Part shown: positions 43,978 through 55,120 of the stretch, one piece after another
How positions within the stretch are numbered: position 1 is the first letter of the stretch
Layout of the letters: every line of letters begins with the position of its first letter
NCBI GenBank assembly: GCA_012656075.1
Contig: JAAKBF010000390.1
Coordinates: 186,001 to 250,000, forward strand
Origin: Phytophthora hibernalis
Lineage: Eukaryota; Oomycota; Peronosporomycetes; Peronosporales; Peronosporaceae
Direction: 5' to 3'
Length of the DNA: 64,000 bases
Translations under genes and position numbers: made by a program
The notes under the pieces: generated by a model
The model's input: the letters and a program-made list of their open reading frames with translations, nothing else
Told to the model about the DNA's origin: nothing
The model's database searches: none

Positions 43978-44683
43978 TAGAATTACAAAATAATGACTAA
44001 AATGACTTAGCTTTTGTAAGGATGATGATTTGTCAGCATGGTTGTTTATATTATGCACATCAAGTTGTAGAATACAACGTCGCATGCTGTCATATACATC
44101 ATTTCGGAGATACGCTTCAAATTTCAGAAAACATACTCGCACTTAAACGGGACTTTTCAAATATCAAGTATAGCCCGGCATTAACATGTTGTATCCAACA
44201 ACATGTTTGGATTTTGAAAAATGGGGCAAATCGCCCTGGTCGCTGAGGGTTAACCCATGTTAATTTACATTCCGCGTAATTTACATGTAAGCAAGGTTGC
44301 TTCGCTTTGGCTGGGAGGCTGCTTTTATAATAGTATGTGGCACTATATGCAGTCTTTTCCTGGAAGCGTGCTCTGGGACCGATACTGTAACCCCAACACC
44401 CCCGAAGATAGGTACACATAAAATGACCAAAAGTTAGGGCCTTATCTTGACAAGATTTTAAATTGCTATGAGAATTTTCAGGTATGTCCATTTAGCCTTT
44501 TATTCGCTCTAATAATGGTATGTCTTTCATTGTGTCCACTGTTGTCTATCTGACTGAAAATGACAATTCAAAAATGTCCATCTTAACATATTACTTTTGC
44601 GTTTTGTCCATAATACTAGGATAAACTGTCGAATTAACTTGCGTTGAGTATGTGGTATTAGCCGTGGACGCCTTCCTTTAATA
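43978..44683. other. No gene seen
   Basis: AT-rich; one 124-codon minus frame (44491-44117) has no recognisable domain and probably is not coding. Confidence 0.35.
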
Positions 44684-44742
44684 CCGTATTCCCCCTGTTA
44701 CAAGCGTCGCTTAGTTACAAGCGTCACTGAATTTCATCCAAT
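44684..44742 (+). repeat. Left-type terminus of a pogo/Tc1-like element
   Basis: TACCGTATTCCCCCTGTTAC and the following repeated TTACAAGCGTC(A/G)CT words occur here, in inverse orientation at 48727-48783, and again forward at 53048-53095. The TA start fits a TA target duplication. Confidence 0.65.
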
Positions 44743-44835
44743 CACAAAACTTTATTTGTTTGACTGATTTTTCTTTTGTTACAAGCGACAGGTAATGAGT
44801 GGCTTGGGAGGGTTGGACGCCGGCAGTGATCGTTA

Positions 44836-45060
44836 GTGAAGGCGGGACTACTGAACGACACGCGGCGCCTGTTGGAAACCTACGAAACAGAGCCCGTGGA
44901 CCTCAGTGCAATCATAGATGCTCTGGCGCGCGCAGCAATTACGTGCCGAACCCGTGCGAGCCTTCAAGTCGATTCTAGTGACGACGCATGCAGCGTTCAC
45001 AGCGCTGAAAGCATCGAGAGTAGTGACAGCGAGTTCGTTGAAGGAGGGCTTAGCGTTTAA
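44836..45060 (+). pseudogene. Possible C-terminal tail of a pogo-like transposase
   Basis: 74 codons from GTG (LLNDTRRLLETYETEPVDLS) with an acidic end (SDSEFVEGGLSV). It lies just inside the pogo-like terminus, and in such elements the transposase ends in a similar acidic tail. No DDE motif is present, so the assignment rests on context. Confidence 0.35.
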
Positions 45061-46037
45061 CTATTCCCGATGGACACTCAGTCAAATGTACTACCTGAAT
45101 AGAATATTATGAATACATGTCTTGTAAATATCTATTATCCTGATGCCCGTGCATATATTATGCATACCGGACTGCGCTGTATGCGCTGGTAAAGTGCTCA
45201 TCTCATGTGCGTAGCTCTTCACCCTGCAAGTCGTGGAGACCCCACAGCATTTCCCCGTGGAGTTCCTAGTAGTCACGAAGGACCTGCTCATCATCGCCTT
45301 CACGACGGTCACAATTGCCCAAGGTCTTCAAGCGCACGAGAATTACAGCGTGGGTTTCGTGGCTACTCGTTCCACCTGGACAGTTCGACCCGCTCTACCG
45401 GTCACTGACCTCCGTGTACAAGCTTCGGGTGCTGACAAGTCGGTCGATGAACAAATTCCCAGGGTACTCTTACTAAGGTCTCGGCTGATGTTGTGGCCTG
45501 ACATCATTGTCGTCGACTGATGTGTAGCACGTTGTTGTGCTGGGGCCAGCTGGAGTAGTCGGTGGTGCGGATGCCCTTGGCCGTCTACATGTAGTAGTAC
45601 AGAGTTCCCCGGCAAAAGGGAGAAAGGTGGGACCAGGTTAAAAATTTGCAAACGGATTTGGATCGCTGGTAGAGCAAGGCTGTGTGACAATAGTACTAAT
45701 TTTGAAAGGTAAAACACTGATTACGGTTCTCCTTTGCCGACCAACCAGGTCTCTTAATATAAAAGTACATGGTCACTAATCTTTTTCGTTTTAGGTGTGT
45801 TTTGATTGGTTGAGACTGATTATTGCGTAATCATTTTGGAAATATCAAATATTTGAATATATTCGCCGAGTAGTAGATATCAATATTCGATTTCAAAATG
45901 AAAATAACATGCATATTCTAAATATCATCGGATATCATTTTGAATATATTCGCATCTCCATTTTGAGGTTACCATTAGCCCCTGAGTGTAGGTGTGGAAT
46001 TGCCGGAGACGCGATTTTCGCCTAAAGGTCCAACGAA
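45061..46037. other. Mostly non-coding; one weak open frame and a MITE
   Basis: A plus frame at 45233-45520 (PVEFLVVTKDLLIIAFTTVT, hydrophobic) could be a membrane-protein scrap. A MITE copy lies at 45600-45740. TTACCATTAGCCCCTG at 45969-45984 is a hAT-like end also present at 53725-53740. Confidence 0.35.
45600..45740 (-). mobile_element. MITE copy, TA-flanked, right end damaged
   Basis: Starts CAGAGTTCCCCGGCAAAAGG after TA and ends TTCTCCTTTGCCGA. It is the inverted relative of the complete copy at 59119-59280. Confidence 0.7.
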
Positions 46038-47515
46038 TTGAATTTTGTAAGAGCGTCTAGAGCAAGATGGTTCGGTGCCATCTACCCCTCCTGCGGATAC
46101 TCCAGAAGAACCAGTGACGTATTTTACGCATCCAAGACGCACACCAGAGAGACTATTATTCAAGAAGAGACGAGGCACTACGGGTTTGATACGAGATCTG
46201 TGCAATGCAGTGCGTCAGTGGGAACGGTTGTTCCGGTGACGGGTAATCACAAAGTGATGTTATGGTACATGCGATTTGCGCACCCAAATGTTGCGGCGAT
46301 GAAAAACATGGTTGAAGCGGGAACAGTGGGTGGCATGGAAGCACGTTTCGATGAATATCATACCGGCGAGCCAAGCAACGACGGATGATATACAAACGAC
46401 AAAAAGAAAGCGGTAAAAAGATTGCTATGCTCGTTTGATGGCCGATGTATGCTAAATGGGCGTGCTCACACCAGGAGGAAATCTATGTATTCAATTAATC
46501 AAAGACGAGGCGTCTCGGTTTTAAGTGGTGTAATCTGCTGAAGTCGAAAAGAGCGGCGTCCACAAATGTGATGAAGCTGATGCTGAAGATTGAAAAGGAG
46601 CATGTGATAAGAGTATTTTGATGTGACCAAGAGGGAAGAATTTGTGAATAAAGCTCTGACCAGCTTTCTCGTTGGCCATGGAGTACTACAGCTGACGACC
46701 AATGCATACACACCTGAGGAAAACTGCTTGAGAGGGAAGCTAAATGGAGTGCTTATGAACAAAGTAAGAGTAGTCATCGAGGCAACCGACCTTCCCTCGT
46801 TTTGTGGGGAGAAGTGATAGGATATGAGGTTGAAACTGACAATATGAGTGCGACCAAGGCACTCAGCCGCTTGACTCCGTTTGAGAAATTGTATGGAGTA
46901 AAACTAGAAGTTCGTGATCAACATGTGTGTGGATCGGTGATGTTCCTCCACATCCCGAAGCAAAAGCAAAGAAATAAGTTGGACACGCGAGCAGACCCAA
47001 GAATATTTCTTATCTACGAAAAGACTTCTCTAGGGTATCGAATTCTGGAGTTGTGCACCGGGAAATTGATTGAAGGTCGGGCTGTCACGTTTCACGAAGA
47101 CATCACGGCAGACCCCAACTACGTAAAAGACTTGGTCGATAAAACTTACTTCGGGAAGATCGTAGAATTACCGTCGGCTATTGATTTCGTCGCATTACCA
47201 GTATGTCGAGTGTTGACATTAGCTGAAGAAGAACTGGAAACACCTGAAGATGATCATCGTCAGCAAAAAGAAGAGAAGGATCAGTTCTAGATGACGCTAA
47301 TGATGGTAGTGACGTTAAATCCGAAGAGGATAACGACAACAGTGATGATAGCAGTAGCAGCAAAAGGTGCGATGATGACGATGATGCGGGATTTTGTGAC
47401 GCTATGGACATCGATGTTGAAGATGTAAATATTGATCAATATGCAAGTGTGAGAGAAATTAATGCTACCGCTTACAGGCGTCACCAATCTGCAGGCGGGG
47501 GTAGGGCTCGTACTT
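46038..47515 (+). pseudogene. Copia-2 integrase half
   Basis: Pre-integrase block LWYMRFAHPNVAAMKNMVEA (46260-46310). Integrase pieces EFVNKALTSFLVGHGV and LTTNAYTPEE (46630-46720), where the catalytic E region is altered (EENCLRGKLNG). The post-integrase region LTPFEKLYGVK and DPRIFLIYEK follows (46880-47020), then an acidic linker (SEEDNDNSDDSSSS). Several frame breaks. Confidence 0.7.
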
Positions 47516-48784
47516 AACTCAATGTATTTGGTGATATCTCTGTTACACTAGTTTTATAGCTCGCTAATACTAATACAGTATCTACCAAACACATATACCT
47601 GTTCATCATACCTACAGGACCTTGCTCATATAATTGACGTGAAGCGGTCTGGCTCTCGAAGAGCTTCACCAATCGGAGGCGACATGAAGACCCAAAGATC
47701 CCGATTGATGGATCGCGACTAGAGAGCTGCAGCTGTGTCTGGTTACATCCGGTTATGTGACATCTGGGCGAGACCTGACTGGTGTACCAACAATGGGGTA
47801 CACCCGACCTGATTCGTCTGGCGCAATCATTCCAATTCGCAATCTGGTGCAATCATTAGGACACGCGATCTGCCAACTCGCGATCTGCCAACTCACGATC
47901 TGCGGGGGTTGATATGGAGCAATCATTACGGTACGGGCGATGACATGGAATGTGGGTACAATGGAGCTATCAATTTGTTACGGTACCGCAATCTTGGCAC
48001 ATAATATCAGGTTCAAGGTACAATGCGCAAACAGGAAGCACGCAAGAGGGATAGGAAGAGAGCGAGATGGGGAGAGACCTTTAGGACCTTTTTCTTTGGT
48101 ATAATAGATTCCGATTTGCCTTGCAAGACGCAACCGGGAAGGAGGTACATTGGCCTACCCGAAGAAGAACTCGCCACGTCGACCAAGAACACGACGTACA
48201 CCTGGATAGCTTGGCCAGGGTACGCTCGCACATCAATCTCACTACAAGATCCCGCCAAGAGGAGGCGGCAAGCAACGGAAAGGGCTACAACAGCACAAGA
48301 AAAGGATACACCCCACGCGATCGGCTTGAACCAAGACTCGATCGCAGCACACCGACGACCGCGTGAAGAATACCCGCGTGGCCGTCACCCACCCAGACCC
48401 AACCAAGCTCCAACCTCCGCCTTGGTCACTACTGAACGTCTTCGCGAACACCGGAAGAGCGTAACCCGCCCAGCCGTCGGGTACACAAGGTGACTACAAG
48501 GTTTCGATCGCGCCAGATCAACGGAGTACCCCCTCCGACAGTCGGCAGTCCGGGCGTACCGTGCGCAAGCTTCGACCACGTCAGCAATTTTCGTGAAGCA
48601 GCTTCGCCACATAATGTTTATAGCGGAAACGCAAACGTTGATTGATTTACTTGCCTTAGTCTGCCGTATGACCAGGGAGTAATGACGATCATATCGTATG
48701 TATCAGTATTATACCTATTGTTTAATTGGCTAAAGTGAGTGACGCTTGTAACTAAACGACGCTTGTAACAGGGGGAATACGGTA
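47516..48784 (+). other. Foreign DNA inside Copia-2, ending in a pogo-like terminus
   Basis: The right end (48727-48783) is the inverse of 44684-44742 (AACAGGGGGAATACGGTA). Inside are a 15-bp near-tandem (CGATCTGCCAACTC, 47863-47900) and an open frame at 48023-48493, basic and Arg/Thr-rich (RRRQATERATTAQEK), that matches nothing I know. No matching left terminus near 47516. Confidence 0.4.
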
Positions 48785-50662
48785 CCACGGCATCTACGAG
48801 TGAACCACTTCCTCAAACGAATGCAAATCGAACGCCCGGAGTTAGTCGGAGAACTGTGTGGATGCAACTCCAACGCGTCGCTCCGCTCGAGACCGTCGAC
48901 GAACTAATCGATATAGCCCAACCAAGTGGACGATGGTGAGCACGTTTTTGCGGTGCATGCTGATGGCTGTCGTGAGTGATCTACTGAACCCTACAAGCGT
49001 ACCAGAGGCTCTTGCCTCAGAGTATGTGGTGGAGTGGAAACGTGCGATGGATGACTAGTACCAGTCGCAGATGTGGAACGAAACGACATTTAGAGGTTAT
49101 TTCCTCCCATTGGTCAAAAGGGGGACAGTGACCTGGAACTATCTGATTGGTCAGAATTGCAATTACATATCTTAGTTTTAGCCTATTAGAGAGGGACCCC
49201 CAGTTGGATGGCCCACAATGGCCCTGGCCTTCCGCCAGGAAGTGCAAGCTATATAGCGGGGCTCAAACCCCGTTACAGTTTTGGTGCCCAGGCCGAAGCC
49301 ACCCGCGACAAACCTGTTAACCCTATTAACATACTGAGTTGCTTATGGGTGTTAGCGTTAAAACGAAAGGCGAAAGAATTGATCGAGCGTCACAAAGTAA
49401 GACTGGCCATCAAGGGGTTTAGGCAGAAATATGGTATTGACTACTTGGAGACATACTCCGCATTGAGTCTGTCAGGTTGATATTGCTGCTTGCTCTATTA
49501 CTTGGGTTGGATGCTCGTCAAGTGGACTTTGGGACCGCGATTTTGAACGGGGTGTTGAGTGGGGTCACTATATACATGGAACAATACGAAGGCTACGGAG
49601 ATGGTAAGGAAAAATGTGCATGCCGTTGGAAGGCCTATCCGGTCTTAAACAGGCATCACACATATGGAATCAAACACTACACAAACATATTGAGGTCATT
49701 GGATTTCAGGAGTGCACATTTGATGCATGCATTTACTGGAAGCGAGGCGATCATAACATCGTCTATACCACGGTGTATGTCGATGACTTGGTGAAAGTGA
49801 GAGAAATAGCGGACATTGACACAGTGGTGAAAGAGTTAGGGGCAACATTCAAGTTGAAAGACTTGAACCGCGTCCGGTTCTTACTTGGCATGGAAATAAA
49901 TTATGAGCCACGAAGAGTGTTGTGTATCTCGCAAACGGCATATGTAGAGCGCGTCTTGAACAAGTTTGGCTAGAGCAAGGCAAGACCTGTGCGGTCACCG
50001 CAGATGCAGAACGAGCCAACACTCCCAGTTGAAAAGAACCCTGCACTGATTAACGAACCCAAGAACCCATTTCGAGAAATGGTTGGATCCATGCAAAACT
50101 TAGTGCACTGCACCCGGCCTGAGAGGCGAACGTGGTGAGGACGCTCGGCAGATATGGAAGGGCGTACACTAATGAAAATTGTCGGCTCGCCCAGAGAGCA
50201 TTGCGGTAACTACGAGGAACTGCACATCTGGGTTTGGTGTATAGATATGAAGCAGTTGCAGCGGATGCTGGATTAATTGATGCGTTTGCTGATGCTGATC
50301 ATGCAGGCTGCCAGGGTACAAGGAAACCATGGCTACTACGACCGAATGGAAATACTTGGCGGTGGCAAAACAAGGCGCAGGACAGCGTAGCGGATGTCGC
50401 TGAGTTGATCTCGGCATACAAGTGTACAAAGGAACTTAAGTGGGTACAAAAGTTATTACAAGACATCCAGATGCCGCAGAAGAGAGAGGCAACGTTGTAT
50501 TGTGATAATCAGAGTACTATTCATGAAGAGGAGAACAACGGGAACTCGCAAAACGAGAAACACTTAGCCAAGCAAACGAGGTCTATTAAGTTGACACTAG
50601 AATGTGTACCAAGTGCCGAAAATCCCACCGCCATCTTCACAAAAAGGATTAGAGCCCAGTGA
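48785..50662 (+). pseudogene. Copia-2 reverse transcriptase and RNase H half
   Basis: Linker RRSARDRRRTNRYSPTKW (48860), then after an insert LVPRPKPPATN (49280). RT blocks: AIKGFRQKYGIDYLETYS (49410), VDFGTAILNGVLSG (49520), GLSGLKQASHIWNQ (49625) and an intact TVYVDDLVKV (49770-49800). Then LKDLNRVRFLLGMEINY. RNase H: FADADHAGCQGTRK (50285) and LYCDNQSTI (50500). Many shifts and stops. Unlike Copia-1 the YVDD box is intact. Confidence 0.75.
49083..49273. repeat. About 190-bp insert within Copia-2 RT, LTR-like on the minus strand
   Basis: Interrupts the frame between QMWNETTF and LVPRPK. Read on minus it starts TGTAACGGGGTTTGAGCC and carries GCTATATAGC, like a small LTR of the TGTAACGG type. 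No target duplication found. Confidence 0.35.
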
Positions 50663-50976
50663 TGTGAGCGTCCGCTCGAAATGGAAGATGTCCAAGTCGC
50701 CTGGACGAGCACATACGACGTTGAGATAAATGAGATGTGAAATGTGCTGCGGCATATGATAAGCGACCCAAGTTTATGTATTTGGGATTGCTCAATGCAA
50801 ACGCTTGTGTGTGTGATTACTTTTAATGCATGTAGGTGCTTCATTTGCGATGTGTATGTGCTGTGCATCCAAAGCGATGTGGGAGTGCGTGCAGACATTG
50901 GCTGTGGTCTTTGTCGCTGAGGATACAGCAACGGCTTGAGCAAATACAGTGCTGTGCATCCTAAGCGAAGTGGGAG
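50663..50976. other. No gene; short direct repeat
   Basis: GTGCTGTGCATCC(A/T)AAGCG occurs at 50868 and 50950. Otherwise non-coding. Confidence 0.4.
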
Positions 50977-51718
50977 TACGAGACTGTGATCGCGATCAAC
51001 ATCGCCATGTCTGCAGCCAGTTCAAGAAAGGAGTGGTGGTTATGAGTGACATCCAACTTCAAGGGAGAATTCTTAAGAAAAGGGTGAGGCCTTCCTCGGC
51101 ATGGCTCGTGCATGCGTGCACTCCTTCATAACGGAGGGCCTTCATAGTGAGATTAAGTATACGGGGCTTACTGCTTGTGAAGCTTTCCCCTACGCAACAA
51201 CTTTCTTTCATAATGTTCTGACAAACAACACCATCATCACACCAGGAACGCGTACATCGTTTTGGCGAGCATCTCCACCCTGACGTTGTCGTGCAGGTAG
51301 TGTACCGAACATGTTGCTCTAATTCTCGAATCCAACACAAAAGCCACTTGGCCTCATAACCTAAGAGTTATCGCGAGTCTCTGTGACACCAAGTACTTAT
51401 GACGACGCCAAATTCAGGACTAGGTAAGTTACTAATCGGAAGAGGTACTTGTGTTGTTTGTCAGAAAATTATGAATGAATCGTGTTCAAAGAGTGTGGTT
51501 GTGTAGGGAAAGCTTCGCAAGCAGTAAGCCCCGTAGACTTAATCTCACTATGAAGGCCCTCCGTTATGAAGGAGTGCACGCATGCACGAGCCATGCCGAG
51601 GAAGGCCTCACCCTTTTCTTAAGAATTCTCCCTTGAAGTTGGATGTCACACACAACCACCACTCCTTCCTTGAACTGGTTGCATACTTGGCGACATTGAT
51701 CGCGATCACCGTCTCGTA
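50977..51718. repeat. Large hairpin with about 255-bp arms
   Basis: Arms 50977-51231 and 51453-51718 are close reverse complements (TACGAGAC ... GATCGCGATC at the outer ends), around a 221-bp loop. The arm can be read as open frames on either strand (GRILKKRVRPSSAWLVHACT), but nothing recognisable. Confidence 0.85.
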
Positions 51719-51756
51719 AGTATTTGTAATAGGTTTTATACTGACGAGAACTGACG

Positions 51757-52690
51757 TTGATATTGTTTTGGTGTGGTAATGTAGATTGTTGTAAAACTGG
51801 TGGTGTGTGCGCTGAAATACCTTGCCCGCCCATGATGCGCGATTATCATCGCTGGATGGGCGGGGTAGATGTATACGATCATTTTCGCCTCCAGAGGTAT
51901 TCTCTTCAGCGGCAGACAAAGTGCAATAAGTATTACAAGGCGATTTTTCTTGGCCTCGTGGATATCGCGATCGCGAATACTAATATTGTGTACCGCGAGA
52001 CCCAGAAGAACCATGAAGCCAAACAGGACTTCCACGACGAGTTTCTCATGCAACTACAAACGCAGATGCTGGACCTCACTGATGATGATTTTGCTCAGGT
52101 AAGATACAACGTGACTTCCTACAACATGTATACAACATGTTAATCTACAACTTGTTGACTTGTGTCTTTCAGCCTTAAGCATAGACGGATGGAGCAGCTG
52201 ATACACCCAAGTCCCTGCCAGCCGAGCACGTCCCCCGCGAGAAACTAAATTTCCAGGTAGTAAATGGGCAACGCAAGCGCCGCCAACGTCAATGCAAGGT
52301 TTGTTCAAACTGCAAGCGGAGTGTGGGCGAGCGTCGTGCTACCAAGTACTATTGTCCAAGATATAGTCCATCAGAAAAAGCAAGGTGTGTATTGACGAAC
52401 AACTACGTGAACTGCTATATTGTAACGCTATCTGTAGAACTTATCTGTGAAAGGTGTGGCCCCACTTCAAGAATTACACGCATACCTGCCATCAAATTTG
52501 ACACCACCAGTGGAACAACGGCAAAGACCGCCCCGTCCACAATGCGGCCGTGATATCAAGAAGCTGGGGGAGTGTGGGAAAGAGGAAGCACCACCAGCGG
52601 CCGCACGCTCGCGATACTGACGAGGAAGTCGATGGTGACAGCACTGAGACAGAGGAGACTGCTCGAGCTAATACGGGGAGGTCGAAGCTG
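51757..52690 (+). pseudogene. piggyBac transposase, 3' half only
   Basis: CAEIPCPPMMRDYHRWMGGV and VYDHFRLQRYSLQRQTKCNK (51805-51935) are the conserved C-terminal block of DDE_Tnp_1_7. A GT-AG intron follows FAQ (about 52099-52172). After a shift the zinc-ribbon tail reads RRQRQCKVCSNCKRS and RRATKYYCPRYSPSEK (52270-52385). A second intron-like gap leads to CERCGPTS, TCHQI, then TGA where Trp is expected, then HHQWNNGKDRPVHN. The acidic tail ends in TAG near 52696. The catalytic DDD half and the TTAA ends were not found. PiggyBac enzymes excise precisely at TTAA; this one cannot work. Confidence 0.75.
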
Positions 52691-52696
52691 AAGTAG

Positions 52697-53740
52697 CCGC
52701 TGATCAGTCCACTACGGAGGAGGATGCCGCAGAGGAGAGCGTTGGGGGCGGAAGAAGCTGCTGCGGAGAAGGACGCTGCGGTGGAGTGCACTGCAGATTC
52801 TAGCGATGAAGAGTGAGACCTATTGCCGATGGGTCTTGCTCCAGTGCCAGGATGACAACATTTGATGCGTATACCTTTTCTAACAGAAATCAATGCCATA
52901 TTCTAGTACGTTTGGAGGAACTATCTATGTGAACCACTTGATTACCATTCAAAAAAGAGGTGTGCATTTTCTTTTGATAAAAGGACAACTGCTCTATCGC
53001 GCTAAATGCGATGTGTCCGATATACCACATTGTGTTTTGAACGGAGATACCGTATACCCCCTGTTACAAGCGTCACCAATTTACAAGTGAGGGTTAGGGA
53101 AATGAAGTCCCTGTGCATATGCAATTTACACGTACTTAATAAAAATTGTACGGTAGCATCCACCTCGAAAACGGACTGTAATGCGGCTGGTTCGAGGTAT
53201 TTCCTGGAGAACCGCTGCAGCGACGACGTGTGAACCTGGCGGGCGTGTGGACTAACTAAATCGTGTCCTGGATTTTGCATGATACAGTTACTGGTCAATA
53301 CTTCAAAGTATTAATAGATGAATTCGTGTTAAACTAAAGCCACAGTGTGGAGCCTTGCGCTATCGAAACTTGGCGTCCGGATGGAGTACCCTGCACCACG
53401 CACATATGGTGAGGTTGGACGCAAAGCCAGGAATTAGTCCATTCCAGTCGTGCAGCCACACATGCTCATGGGTGCATGAAACGATACCTCACCGTCATTG
53501 AGCAGCAGTGCTGTTGTCGGTATGCATGAGCAAGCTGCAGCTCGCCTTCACACATGGTGTTCATGCGGATGGGGTTACCTTTCAGAATATCACTTTATAT
53601 CATTTTTATATCTTATATTTTCAAAAATCCTCGATGATATTTAATATTATGGTACTCTTTTGCATTTTGAAAGAATATACATGTGACCAAAATAGTACTA
53701 CTAATATTATGCCTATTTGACTCATTACCATTAGCCCCTG
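52697..53740. other. Non-coding with two transposon termini
   Basis: 53048-53095 is a forward copy of the pogo-like terminus. 53725-53740 is an inverted hAT-like end (CAGGGGCTAATGGTAA read on minus). No gene seen. Confidence 0.45.
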
Positions 53741-53754
53741 CCTACACGATTACG

Positions 53755-54060
53755 CAGACCGCAGATGACGCGGCAGCAGTTTACGTCGTTGCAGAATGAT
53801 GCGGTCATCGAGTAACTTTTTAAAGTTATTATGATAAACTTCGCGTCCTTCGCCAATTACTGACAACAATGTCGGCTCGGGATTTGGGACCGCGCTCGAC
53901 ATCGATCGAGGGCCCTCGTTCGATGTCAAATTCCACCACAGCGGGAAACTGGAGCTGGACAATTGTGGGTGAAACCTGCTGGGATTCCAAAGTTGGGAGA
54001 GTCAAGCAGTTCATTTCCAAATTGACCATCAACTAGTCCCACCGAAATTCTCCTGCCGAA
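53755..54060 (+). promoter_or_regulatory. Upstream region of effector C, shared with A and B
   Basis: Matches 26848-27048 plus 23700-23796 in reverse, so in C the region is uninterrupted. Conservation outside the coding part suggests whole-unit duplication and probably includes the promoter. Confidence 0.6.
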
Positions 54061-54068
54061 GGAGCTCG

Positions 54069-54702
54069 ATGCGGTACAGTGACTTCCTGATACTTCTCCT
54101 TGTCACCGTTGCGGTTTCCGTCTAGGGCTTTGCGACTGACGCCAACTCTCGAGGCCAGCAACATGAAGAGCAGTTCCAATCGTGCTTTGGTGTACGGAGA
54201 TACTTTGCGCCGCAACCTCAAAGGCAGGAGCACACCGAAGTCTGAAACTGGCGCAACAGATGAAGAGAGACATATGTGGATGGTGATGCTCGACAAGATG
54301 ATTTCTGTATTTGAGCGCACTAAAACTTTGAAGATGTCTCCAGCTCTTATCAAGTCGATGAAAAAGAATCTCGGTCTGGCCAAGATGTTGAACGAGGATA
54401 AAGCATTCGTCAATTTCTTGGCGAATGAGCCTAAAATAGTCAAGGAGCTCGAGAATCCGTCCTTCGCTAAGGTGTTGGTAGACGCGCTAAAGAAGCCGAG
54501 TTATTTCAACCTTCTCAATTCGAGAAAAAAATCGAGGTGGAATGACCAAAATACGAAGATCAAACATACTCTGGCCAAGTCTAAGACTCTTATCGTCAGC
54601 ATTAGCAAGAGGACGGGAGGGATTGCGGCGGTGGTATGGATCAGCGCTTTTGAAACATCATTTCGATATCAAATACAGATCAATAAAATTATTCAAAATT
54701 GA
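54069..54702 (+). pseudogene. RxLR-like effector relative C, nonsense and frameshift
   Basis: ATG at 54069 (MRYSDFLILLLVTVAVSV), then a TAG where B has CAG (Gln). A 2-bp deletion follows (CTCTC to CTC) within 30 bp. Beyond it one frame is open to 54702: LRRNLKG, TDEER, MISVFERTKTLKMSPALIKS, LANEPKIVKELENPSFAK, and a degenerate C-terminus (GIAAVVWISAF) without a full membrane helix. Compared with B, the dEER-to-helix part is better preserved here. It could only be expressed from an internal start, without a signal peptide. Confidence 0.75.
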
Positions 54703-54765
54703 CTGAAGCTTGCAACTTTACAATTTTATCTGCCACACACATGAAACCACTGCTATGGATAACTA
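54703..54765. other. Conserved 3' flank of the effector unit
   Basis: CTGCCACACACATGAAACCACTGCT resembles the flank of B (23020-23050 in reverse), so the duplication extends beyond the gene. Confidence 0.5.
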
Positions 54766-55120
54766 GTGGTACAAAACGAGTCTTCTGAAACTTCCTATTT
54801 GTGGAGGTTATGTATGATTTAGAGTCTTTTTCTACATCGTATAAACTTTGAAGTCACCTGGAGGTCGGATGTCATCTTGCTTCAAATCATGAAAGTCGGA
54901 GATGCCGACAGGAAAACTACACCCGAGCCTTACCCTTGAAAACCCTGAGAGCGGCGACGCAACCCTAAGCCGAGCTAGGTGTGACCCTGCTTGGTCCTGG
55001 GTTTAAGCCCGCGTGCTGCGCACACGGATCTTTAAACCGCAGGCGTTGTTTCGACCTGCCGAGCGAGTTGCTTTCACCCCCACCCCTCATTTATCCCAGG
55101 GATGTATTGTTTTGTACCAC
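54766..55120. mobile_element. MITE, 355 bp, TA-flanked
   Basis: Inverted ends GTGGTACAAAAC on both sides with TA at 54764-54765 and 55121-55122, as expected of Tc1/mariner-derived MITEs. No coding. It inserted into the flank of effector C. Confidence 0.75.

Larger units (their letters stand above)
46038..50662 (+). mobile_element. Second Copia retrotransposon, interrupted and degenerate
   Basis: Copia order: pre-integrase, integrase, linker, RT, RNase H. It is split by foreign DNA at about 47516-48784 and again at about 49083-49273. No LTRs were found. Confidence 0.75.

Noticed and set aside
44117..44491. 124-codon minus-strand frame
   Set aside because: No motif, Cys/Tyr-rich random-like composition, AT-rich surroundings.
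1112..48784. Search for a second, complete LTR pair for Copia-1 and Copia-2
   Set aside because: No matching upstream copy found for either; both are truncated.
54940..55060. GC-rich stem-like sequence that could be a tRNA
   Set aside because: No TTCGANNC arm with matching acceptor stem and CCA context; it lies inside a MITE.
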